From Acidobacteriota bacterium (GTDB lineage: Bacteria > Acidobacteriota > Holophagae > Thermotomaculales > Thermotomaculaceae), in assembly GCA_015487755.1 (NCBI GenBank), contig WFPG01000262.1, positions 1 through 10,579 of the forward strand: a stretch of 10,579 bases of DNA. Reading direction: 5' to 3'. Below are positions 1 to 6,893 of this stretch, piece after piece. Position 1 is the stretch's first letter. Each line of letters starts with the position of its first letter. Below the pieces are notes generated by a model. That model saw only the letters and a program-made list of their open reading frames with translations, ran no database searches and was not told the origin of the DNA. The translations under genes were made by a program, and so were the position numbers.

Positions 1-16
1 ACATTATATTGAAGTT

Positions 17-2245
17 ATGGCGAAGAATGAAGAAAATTTTAACATGACAAAAATCATTGATGATATAGTTGCTTTTGTTTTAATCTTTATAGCCTGCATT
101 GTGTTTTTAAGCCTTATATCATTCTCCCCTTCAGACCCCAGCCTCTTTACATCAGATACTGTGTCAAAATTGTATTCAGACAATTTAATAGGCACATTCG
201 GGGCAAATTTAAGCGCAATACTTATAAATATGTTCGGCTATGCCTCTTACCTGTTTGTTTTATTCTTTCTCACATGCGCTTACCTTATCTTCAAAAACGG
301 GCTTAACCCTTTGAAAATAGGGGCGTTTTTAGGGGTATTTATCCTTGAAATAATATCATTTTCAACCCTTTTATCCCTTTTTCTTTCAGATATTCTTTTT
401 ATAGACACAAAATTCACTGGAAAAGAGTACACAAGCGCAGGGGGGGTAATAGGAAACAAGTTGCAGGGAATGTTTCTTCCGGAATTTAACTTCTGGGGAA
501 CCCTTATAATAATTTTAGGCTTAATAGTCATTTCAATGATTGTGGCTATAAAACTTGACATTTACTCTTTTTATTCACTTGTTTTTTTAACCGTGAAAAA
601 GATAGTAAATAGCATAATAACCACAATTAAAGCCTTAATTGAAAAAAGAAGGAAAAAGGTAAAGGTAAAAAAGATTAGAACAAGGCAGGCAAAGCCGAAG
701 AAAGCCAAACCGAAACAAAAACCTGTAAAAATTGAAAAACAGGAAAAGAAAGAGAAAAAGCCTGTCATGAAATTTGAAAGCACAGAAGAGTATAACCCCC
801 CGTGGGAAGATATATTTGCAGACCCTGACGAAGAGTCATTTATTGACAGAAAAGAACTTGAGTTAAAGGGGCAAACCCTTATTAAAAGGCTAAAAGAGTT
901 TAAGGTAAATTGCACTATTGCAGACATTCATCCGGGCCCCATAGTTACAACCTACGAGATAAAGCTTGAGCCGGGAATAAAGTTTTCAACAATTCAAAAC
1001 CTTACAAACGATTTAAGCATCGCCCTTGCCGCTAAATCCATAAGGGTTGAAAGGACTTTCGGCAAGCCGACAATATCAATTGAAGTGCCGAATAAAAAGA
1101 GAAAACTCATTGTTTTAAAAGAGATAATTTTAAGCAATAAATTCTGGAATTCAAAAGAACCTTTGACTTTAGCATTGGGGTTAAATGTAACGGGAGAGCC
1201 TTTCTTTTCAAACCTTAACTCAATGCCCCACCTTCTCATAGGCGGACAAACAGGCTCGGGAAAGAGTGTGGGCTTAAACGCAATGATATGCTCTCTGCTT
1301 GTAAAAAATCCGCCTGAAATGCTTAAAATGATTATGGTTGACCCTAAAATGGTTGAATTGGGTGTTTATTCAAATATACCACACCTTTTAACCGATGTTA
1401 TTATAGACTCAAAAGAAGCGGCAAGCGCCTTATCCTGGGCTGTATCTGAAATGGAGAGAAGGTATTTAATACTGAAAGATTTAAGGGTAAGAAACCTTTC
1501 ATCTTACAACAATTTAAGGACAAAACTGAAAGGGGGGGAAGAACTTGAGCCCCTTCCTTACATTGTTGTGGTTATAGACGAATTGGCTGATTTAATGTTT
1601 GTGGCAAGGGCAAAGGTTGAGGAGTCAATTGCAAGGCTTGCACAGAAGGCAAGGGCTGTCGGTATTCACCTAATTTTAGCAACCCAGAGGCCTTCAAGGG
1701 ATATTGTTACAGGGGTAATATCCTCAAACATGCCTTCAAGGATATGCTTTAAGGTAACACAGGCGATAGATTCAAGGGTTGTTCTTGACAGAAGCGGGGC
1801 GGAGCAATTGTTAGGAAAAGGGGATATGCTTTTTCAACCTCCCGGCACAAGTGAGGTTATAAGGCTACACGCACCATTTGTTTCGGAAAACGAAGTGGAA
1901 AACCTTGTTTCATACCTTAAATCTTACGGAAAACCTGAATACATGGACAACATCAAAAACTACGAAGACGGCAAAGAAGAGATTGAAATCAGTTACGGAG
2001 ACTCAAAGATTAAATTAAGCTCAAACAACCCCGAATACATTCAGGCTGTAAAGCTTGTTATTTCAACAGGACAGGCATCAATATCCTATCTTCAAAGAAG
2101 AATGTCAATAGGCTTTAACAAAGCGGCAAGGTATATTGAAATGATGGAAACAGACGGAATTGTAGGCCCTAAACCCCATCAGGGTGGAAAGGTGAGAGAG
2201 GTTCTGGTTGGGCCTGAATTTTTAGAAAACTTAAACGGAGACTAA
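17..2245 (+). CDS. ftsK: DNA translocase FtsK/SpoIIIE
   Basis: This is a septum-anchored hexameric ATPase that pumps chromosomal DNA during division and, in the family, assists dimer resolution at dif. The N-terminus has about four hydrophobic segments (residues ~12-36, 62-92, 101-128, 158-180). A very basic Lys/Arg-rich linker follows (~208-248), much shorter than the E. coli linker. The motor then shows Walker A GQTGSGKS at 410-417, a DPKMVELG block at 442-449, Walker B VVVIDELADL at 517-526 and the ATQRPSRDIVTG block at 555-566. The C-terminus (~674-732) is the winged-helix gamma domain that reads oriented DNA motifs. At 742 aa it is in the range of compact FtsK/SpoIIIE proteins. ATG at 17 has only a weak upstream GAAG. 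No in-frame stop precedes it within the window, so a start upstream of the window, or the internal ATG at 44, cannot be excluded. It heads the unit that runs to mfd. Function is certain at family level. Confidence 0.95.
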   Translation: MAKNEENFNMTKIIDDIVAFVLIFIACIVFLSLISFSPSDPSLFTSDTVSKLYSDNLIGTFGANLSAILINMFGYASYLFVLFFLTCAYLIFKNGLNPLKIGAFLGVFILEIISFSTLLSLFLSDILFIDTKFTGKEYTSAGGVIGNKLQGMFLPEFNFWGTLIIILGLIVISMIVAIKLDIYSFYSLVFLTVKKIVNSIITTIKALIEKRRKKVKVKKIRTRQAKPKKAKPKQKPVKIEKQEKKEKKPVMKFESTEEYNPPWEDIFADPDEESFIDRKELELKGQTLIKRLKEFKVNCTIADIHPGPIVTTYEIKLEPGIKFSTIQNLTNDLSIALAAKSIRVERTFGKPTISIEVPNKKRKLIVLKEIILSNKFWNSKEPLTLALGLNVTGEPFFSNLNSMPHLLIGGQTGSGKSVGLNAMICSLLVKNPPEMLKMIMVDPKMVELGVYSNIPHLLTDVIIDSKEAASALSWAVSEMERRYLILKDLRVRNLSSYNNLRTKLKGGEELEPLPYIVVVIDELADLMFVARAKVEESIARLAQKARAVGIHLILATQRPSRDIVTGVISSNMPSRICFKVTQAIDSRVVLDRSGAEQLLGKGDMLFQPPGTSEVIRLHAPFVSENEVENLVSYLKSYGKPEYMDNIKNYEDGKEEIEISYGDSKIKLSSNNPEYIQAVKLVISTGQASISYLQRRMSIGFNKAARYIEMMETDGIVGPKPHQGGKVREVLVGPEFLENLNGD

Positions 2246-2246
2246 T

Positions 2247-2501
2247 ATGCTTAGACTTTTAATATTTTTCGCGCTATTGTTCGGAATTTTTTATTTTTTC
2301 TATTACAAAATAAAAAAGTTTTTTATTGATCTGTTTACCCCCGAGCAGGTGCAGGAACAAAGCACAAAACCCAAAAGCATTGACAAAGGGGAAATGGTAA
2401 AATGCCCTGTGTGCGGTACATACTTTCCCTCAAACACGGGAATAAAGAAAAACGGGAAATTGTACTGTTCAAGCGAATGTATGAGTAAGGATAATCAATG
2501 A
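2247..2501 (+). CDS. Small membrane-anchored zinc-ribbon protein (unknown function)
   Basis: This is an 84-aa protein with one N-terminal hydrophobic helix (residues ~2-20, rich in Phe/Leu/Tyr), a basic stretch and a ~25-residue polar spacer. A C-terminal four-cysteine ribbon follows: CPVC at 53-56 and CSSEC at 74-78 (CX2C-X17-CX3C). The layout resembles the small PP0621/MYM-like zinc-ribbon proteins often annotated only as hypothetical. The predicted topology is a membrane tether with a cytoplasmic metal-binding knob. The start is well supported: GGAG lies at 2237-2240 and the ATG is 1 nt after the ftsK stop. The stop overlaps the next start as ATGA (2498-2501), so it is translationally coupled to the aldolase. 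The function is not known. It might act with FtsK at the membrane or serve as an adaptor, but nothing in the sequence decides this. Confidence 0.85.
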   Translation: MLRLLIFFALLFGIFYFFYYKIKKFFIDLFTPEQVQEQSTKPKSIDKGEMVKCPVCGTYFPSNTGIKKNGKLYCSSECMSKDNQ

Positions 2502-3232
2502 ACATAAGGGAACAGATTGTAGAGGTAGGAAAAAGGCTTTACAACAAAAACCTTATATCGGGGTATGAAGGGAATATCTCGGCAAGGGATGGGGATAAAA
2601 TTTACATAACCCCTTCAGGCTTATGCAAAGGCTTTCTTACGGTAGAAGACATTATTGTCATTGATTTAGACGGCAACCTTTTAGAGGGAAATAAAAAGCC
2701 CTCTTCGGAAACAAAGATGCACTTGAAGATATACAATTCAAGGAAAGATGTAAATGGGATTGTCCACGCACACCCACCTGTCGCAACAGGCTTTGCCTGT
2801 GCTGGATTAGGGCTTGAGCAGAGTTTAACAGCCGAAACTGTTTTAATGTTCGGGACAATACCCCTTGCACCTTACGGCACACCCTCAACAGACAAATTGC
2901 CGGAAGCGTTAAACAACTTTCTTGAATACAATGCAATACTTCTTGCCAACCACGGGGCGGTTACTTTTGCCGAAAATCTTGAAAAAGCCTATTTTCTTAT
3001 GGAACAGGTGGAACATTATGCTAAAATTACCCTTGTAGCAAATATCCTCGGGACTCCAAAAACCCTGCCCTGCGAGGAAGTGGATACCTTAATGGAGTTG
3101 AGAAAGAAGATGGGCATTGAAACAGGGCTACCTAAGTTTTGCAGAGTAAACGAGGATGTAAAGTACTACAGATTTTCAAGGGATGAGTTAGTAAACCTTA
3201 TTAAAGGTATTATAGAGGAATTAGGAGGATAA
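2498..3232 (+). CDS. Class II (zinc) aldolase/adducin-family protein, possible microcompartment cargo
   Basis: This belongs to the FucA/AraD/adducin-head family, Zn-dependent enzymes that cleave or epimerise sugar phosphates (for example L-fuculose-1-P to DHAP plus L-lactaldehyde). Family signatures are visible in order: GNIS at 25-28 and TPSG at 38-41 (phosphate binding), SSET with catalytic-type Glu71, zinc ligands His90 and His92 in VHAHPP, and the third His152 in NHGA. The protein has 244 aa against about 215 for E. coli FucA. The extra C-terminus (about 213-244) ends in a predicted amphipathic helix after a polar linker, resembling encapsulation peptides that dock enzymes inside microcompartments. 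The next gene encodes a BMC-H shell protein 4 nt downstream, which supports the cargo idea. The ATG overlaps the previous stop (ATGA), with AAGGAT at 2487-2492. The exact substrate (fuculose-P, rhamnulose-P, ribulose-P, 5-deoxy-sugar-P or methylthioribulose-P) cannot be told from sequence. Confidence 0.88.
   Translation: MNIREQIVEVGKRLYNKNLISGYEGNISARDGDKIYITPSGLCKGFLTVEDIIVIDLDGNLLEGNKKPSSETKMHLKIYNSRKDVNGIVHAHPPVATGFACAGLGLEQSLTAETVLMFGTIPLAPYGTPSTDKLPEALNNFLEYNAILLANHGAVTFAENLEKAYFLMEQVEHYAKITLVANILGTPKTLPCEEVDTLMELRKKMGIETGLPKFCRVNEDVKYYRFSRDELVNLIKGIIEELGG
3223..3228 (+). promoter_or_regulatory. Strong Shine-Dalgarno for the BMC shell gene
   Basis: AGGAGG sits inside the last codons of the aldolase gene, 8 nt before the ATG at 3237. 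It is the strongest ribosome-binding site in the five-gene unit, while the following mfd gene has none. This fits a shell protein needing many more copies than its neighbours on the same transcript. Confidence 0.8.
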
Positions 3233-3236
3233 CCTT

Positions 3237-3518
3237 ATGGGCGACGCAATCGGAATGATTGAAACAAAAGGCCTTGTTGCTTTAATTGAAGCGGCTGATG
3301 CTGCTGTTAAAGCGGCTAATGTAACCCTTGTATCCTACGAGAAAATCGGGGGCGGTTACTGCACCATTGTTGTAAGGGGAGATGTTGCTGCCGTTAAAGC
3401 AGCCACAGACGCAGGCGCGGCAGCCGCAAGAAGAGTAGGCGAACTTGTATCCGTACATGTAATCCCGAGACCGCACAACAACTTGGAAGGGGTAATGCCG
3501 ATAGGCAAGTCAAAATAA
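3237..3518 (+). CDS. Bacterial microcompartment hexameric shell protein (BMC-H, EutM/PduA-like)
   Basis: This is a single-domain Pfam BMC (PF00936) protein whose family forms the flat hexamers tiling microcompartment facets. It aligns through its whole 93 aa with EutM/Pdu[18 protein letters not shown] at the start, [18 protein letters not shown] in the middle and [14 protein letters not shown] near the end. The hexamer-edge residues known from PduA (Lys26, Asn29, Arg79) appear here as Lys25, Asn28 and Arg78, so sheet formation should be possible. The central pore loop reads KIGGGYCT (36-43). The pore-lining position is Gly39, as in EutM rather than the Ser of PduA, and Tyr replaces the Leu that follows in EutM. 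The neighbouring aldolase is the natural cargo candidate. No BMC-P vertex or BMC-T gene occurs in the window. Identity is very secure; which compartment type it serves is not. Confidence 0.95.
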   Translation: MGDAIGMIETKGLVALIEAADAAVKAANVTLVSYEKIGGGYCTIVVRGDVAAVKAATDAGAAAARRVGELVSVHVIPRPHNNLEGVMPIGKSK

Positions 3519-3524
3519 TTTTAA

Positions 3525-6500
3525 GTGGTCGGTTTTGTTGAAAACTTAATTCGCAAAAAAAAACTTTTAGATAAAAGAGAGATTCCTGACTTAAAAGGGT
3601 CTCTCTTTTCTGTTTACCTTGAACTTTTATCGCGGGAAAAAGGCAAAAAGGTTGTATTTATCCCCTCTTCTTCTGTAAAAAAACAGGTATTGAAAGGGGA
3701 TTTAAACATTCCCGAATTTCCTCAATTCTCCTTAACATCAACACTTTTAGAGCCTCACATAAAAACAAAAACAGATTATTACGACGCATTTTTCAGATTT
3801 TTTTTGAAGAGTGAAAATATAGCAATTGCAAACCCTTGCTTCTTTTTGCTTCCCCTTCCCGATTTATCTGAAAACTTCTTTGAGATTAAAACATCGCAGG
3901 AGTTAAACCCTGAAAAACTCAAACTTTTTTTATCAAAAACAGGATACATTCAAACGGATATAGTGAGGGAAGCGGGGGAATACGCATTCAGGGGAAATAT
4001 TATTGACTTCTTTCCCTATAATTCCGAACTGCCTTTAAGAATTGAAATAGACTTTGATGAGATTGAGTCAATAAAGATGTTTGACCCGTTTTCCCAGAAA
4101 TCGGTTAAGGTTGAAAGCAAAGCAACAATTTACCCCATATTTGCCCTTCATGACAGTGAAGAAAACATTAAAGCCTTAAAAGATAAACTGAAAAAACTCT
4201 TCCCTTCGGAGCATTTAAAGATTTCATTAAAAGAAAAACACGAGCAACTTGAAAAGCACAAACTTAAAGACTTTTTCTATCTTTCATTAACCATAATGGA
4301 AGACAGGTTTGAAGAGTTTTTTAAAGACACACTTCTTGTGTTTGAAAACAAAAGAGAGTTTTACGAGAGGATTAAAAGCATAAAAAACGAGATTGAAAGG
4401 CTTTACAAAGAAGAGACAAAAAGCGGATACCTTGCCTTGCCGTATGAGGGGATATTCAGAAACATTGAAAAATTGCAGGAGTTTTTAGAAGACAGAGCAA
4501 TTGAAATCAACCCCTCAAACACGGATTTGATTTCTTCAGAACCGCCTATAATCAAGGGTAAGATTGACGAAATAGCAAACTTTATTAAGGGCAAATTAAA
4601 TGAAAAGTGCAAAGTGTTTCTCTCCTCACCAAACGAGTTTTACTTAAAAAAAAGTGAGGAATTTTTATTTGAAAACTCAATCCCCTTCTCAAAAGACATA
4701 GATAACAATGGCGTAATTTTAACAATATCAAAGTACAAAAATCACTTTTCACTTTCAAACAACATTGTCTTTTTAAGTTATCCCTCACTTTTCCCTGAAA
4801 AGAAAAGGGAAAAGAAAAAGACAAGGTTTTCTTCATTCTTTTCAGACTTCTCGGATATAAAAAAGGGAGACTATGTCGTCCATGTTGAATACGGAATATC
4901 AAGGTATCTCGGGACAAAGACGCTTAACATTGAAAACACATTAAACGAAATGGTTGAACTTGAATTTGCAAACAACACAAAGGTTTTTGTCCCTGTTTCA
5001 AAAATACACCTTCTTCAAAAGTACAAAGACTACACTGCGGAGAGCGTTTCCCTTTCAAACATTGCTTCAAAGCAGTGGGAAAGAACAAAGAAAAAGGTTG
5101 AGAAAGAGATTGAGTCTTACGCAAAAGAGTTGCTCACCCTATATGCCGAAAGAAAAATGGCAAAAGGGGTGTCATTTCCGCCCCCTTCAAGTTTGTACAG
5201 GGAGTTTGAAAAGGCTTTTGAATACACAGAAACTGAAGACCAGTTAAACGCAATTAAAGACATAAACGCAGATCTGGAAGCAGATTATCCTATGGACAGG
5301 CTTTTGTGCGGTGATGTAGGTTTCGGAAAAACGGAAGTTGCAATGAGGGCATGCTTCAGGGCTGTTGAGTCAGGGTATCAGGTGCTTGTTTTATCCCCTA
5401 CAACGGTTCTAACCTTCCAGCACTTTGAAAGGTTTAAAAAAAGGTTTGAGTTGTTTCCCGTTGAAATTGAAATGCTTTCAAGGTTTGTATCCCCAAAAAA
5501 GCAGAGAGAGATTATTGAAAAATTCTCAAAGGGGGAAATAGACATACTTATAGGGACACATAGAATTCTTTCAAAAGACATAGTGCCGAAGAATTTAGGG
5601 TTAATAATTGTTGACGAAGAGCAGAGGTTCGGGGTTTTGCAGAAGGAAAAACTTAAATACCTGAAAAAAAGCGTCAATGTGCTTTCAATGACTGCAACCC
5701 CGATACCCAGAACATTGAATATGTCTGTAATGGGGCTAAAAGACATAAGCATAATAGAAACACCCCCTAAAAACAGGCTTGCCGTTGACACCTATCACAT
5801 AGTGTTTGACCCGACGACAATAAAGAAGGCCATTGAGTTTGAGTTAAAGAGAAAGGGGCAGGTTTACTTTGTCCACAACAGGATTGAGACAATTGAGCAG
5901 ATTACATCAATAATAAAGTCTTTAGTGCCTGACGCAAGGGTAAGTTTTGCACACGGCAAAATGGGAGAAGACAAACTTGAAAGGATTATGCTTAAATTCT
6001 TTAAAAAAGAGATAGACATACTTGTTACAACAACAATTATTGAAAACGGAATGGATGTAAAAGACGCAAACACAATGTTTATAAACGACGCTCAAAACTT
6101 CGGCTTGTCCCAGCTTTACCAGTTAAGGGGAAGGATAGGAAGAAGCGACAAGCCTGCTTTCTGCTATCTCATTACGCCGGGGAGTTTTTCATTAACAAAA
6201 GAGGCAAGGAAGAGGATTGAGGCACTTGAAGAGTTTTCATACCTCGGCGCCGGGTTTAGAATATCAATGCTTGACCTTGAGCTAAGGGGTGCAGGGGAGA
6301 TTTTAGGCACCAAACAGAGCGGGCACATAAACTCGGTCGGAATTGAACTTTACACAAAGATGCTTGAAAAAACCGTTGAGAAACTCAAAAACAAAGAGTT
6401 TGTTGAAGAAGAAACTGTTATTGAACACCCGTTTATAATCCCTACAGATTACATTGAAGTGCCGTCCGTCAGGCTTTCTTTTTACAGAAAACTGTCAATG

Positions 6501-6842
6501 GCAAGGGAGTATTCCGAATTGCTTAAAATTATAGAGGAGATGGAAGACAGGTTCGGAAAGATACCCGAACAATGCGAACCTTTAATTTCTTCCCATAAAA
6601 TAAGGATTGAATCAAGGAAATTGGGAATTAAAAGCATAGAGTTGAAAAAATCCGTATGCACATTAACAGTATCAAACAACACAAAAATCAATGTTGAAAG
6701 ATTGGTTGAAGAGGTAAACAAAAACCCGTACCTTGAAATAACCCCTGAAGGGAAAATAGTAATACACAGAGGCAAAAACAAAGAGTTATCAGGCTATCTT
6801 GAAAGTATTTTGTCTTTATTGAAAAAAATCCAGAACAAATAA
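3525..6842 (+). CDS. mfd: Transcription-repair coupling factor Mfd
   Basis: Mfd is an ATP-driven translocase that removes RNA polymerase stalled at lesions and recruits UvrA. At 1105 aa it is slightly shorter than E. coli Mfd (1148). The UvrB-like N-terminal module is visible at ~140-200, with Arg156 and Arg172 apparently matching the UvrA-contacting arginines of E. coli. A basic linker (425-433) leads to the CarD-like RNA-polymerase-interacting domain (~440-500). The RecG-like motor has Walker A GDVGFGKTE (596-604), DEEQ (697-700), SMTATPIPRT (721-730) and motif VI QLRGRIGRS (866-874), followed by the translocation region and the C-terminal TRCF domain (~970-1075). The start is unusual: GTG at 3525 comes directly after an in-frame TAA (3522-3524), with no Shine-Dalgarno. 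No ATG follows soon, so GTG is favoured and translation probably depends on coupling to the shell gene 6 nt upstream. Confidence 0.96.
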   Translation: MVGFVENLIRKKKLLDKREIPDLKGSLFSVYLELLSREKGKKVVFIPSSSVKKQVLKGDLNIPEFPQFSLTSTLLEPHIKTKTDYYDAFFRFFLKSENIAIANPCFFLLPLPDLSENFFEIKTSQELNPEKLKLFLSKTGYIQTDIVREAGEYAFRGNIIDFFPYNSELPLRIEIDFDEIESIKMFDPFSQKSVKVESKATIYPIFALHDSEENIKALKDKLKKLFPSEHLKISLKEKHEQLEKHKLKDFFYLSLTIMEDRFEEFFKDTLLVFENKREFYERIKSIKNEIERLYKEETKSGYLALPYEGIFRNIEKLQEFLEDRAIEINPSNTDLISSEPPIIKGKIDEIANFIKGKLNEKCKVFLSSPNEFYLKKSEEFLFENSIPFSKDIDNNGVILTISKYKNHFSLSNNIVFLSYPSLFPEKKREKKKTRFSSFFSDFSDIKKGDYVVHVEYGISRYLGTKTLNIENTLNEMVELEFANNTKVFVPVSKIHLLQKYKDYTAESVSLSNIASKQWERTKKKVEKEIESYAKELLTLYAERKMAKGVSFPPPSSLYREFEKAFEYTETEDQLNAIKDINADLEADYPMDRLLCGDVGFGKTEVAMRACFRAVESGYQVLVLSPTTVLTFQHFERFKKRFELFPVEIEMLSRFVSPKKQREIIEKFSKGEIDILIGTHRILSKDIVPKNLGLIIVDEEQRFGVLQKEKLKYLKKSVNVLSMTATPIPRTLNMSVMGLKDISIIETPPKNRLAVDTYHIVFDPTTIKKAIEFELKRKGQVYFVHNRIETIEQITSIIKSLVPDARVSFAHGKMGEDKLERIMLKFFKKEIDILVTTTIIENGMDVKDANTMFINDAQNFGLSQLYQLRGRIGRSDKPAFCYLITPGSFSLTKEARKRIEALEEFSYLGAGFRISMLDLELRGAGEILGTKQSGHINSVGIELYTKMLEKTVEKLKNKEFVEEETVIEHPFIIPTDYIEVPSVRLSFYRKLSMAREYSELLKIIEEMEDRFGKIPEQCEPLISSHKIRIESRKLGIKSIELKKSVCTLTVSNNTKINVERLVEEVNKNPYLEITPEGKIVIHRGKNKELSGYLESILSLLKKIQNK

Positions 6843-6854
6843 TATTCAACACCG

Positions 6855-6887
6855 TATAATTTAACCGTGAACAAAAATATTAAGGAG
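6855..6887 (+). promoter_or_regulatory. Candidate promoter -10 and Shine-Dalgarno of the S46 peptidase gene
   Basis: A perfect TATAAT lies at 6855-6860 in the 51-nt gap after mfd, and AGGAG at 6883-6887 is placed 6 nt before the ATG at 6894. No good -35 hexamer is seen at 16-19 nt upstream of the TATAAT (the region reads agaaca). The promoter call is therefore tentative, while the ribosome-binding site is good. No intrinsic terminator is visible between mfd and this point, so read-through from the upstream unit is possible. Confidence 0.45.
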
Positions 6888-6893
6888 TAAGTT

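Noticed and set aside
440..446. G7 run in ftsK (a second one is at 1532-1538), considered as a phase-variation tract
   Set aside because: ftsK is normally essential, the runs are within conserved frame with Gly-Gly codons, and GGG codons are common in this genome's style, so chance is a better explanation.
571..927. 118-aa - strand open frame inside ftsK
   Set aside because: It is antisense to the Lys-rich linker of ftsK, and its Phe/Ser-rich translation is what the reverse of AAA/GAA codons gives. There is no independent support.
4796..4824. Long polypurine tract in mfd, considered as a triplex-forming or regulatory element
   Set aside because: It is explained by the Lys/Glu/Arg-rich linker before the RNA-polymerase-interacting domain; it lacks the mirror symmetry expected of a designed element.
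4954..5247. 97-aa open frame on the + strand within mfd
   Set aside because: It lies fully inside the RNA-polymerase-binding/motor region of mfd in another frame. The mfd frame carries clear conserved motifs there, so this is a shadow.
5378..5791. 137-aa - strand open frame inside mfd
   Set aside because: It is antisense to conserved helicase motifs of mfd and has no family resemblance.
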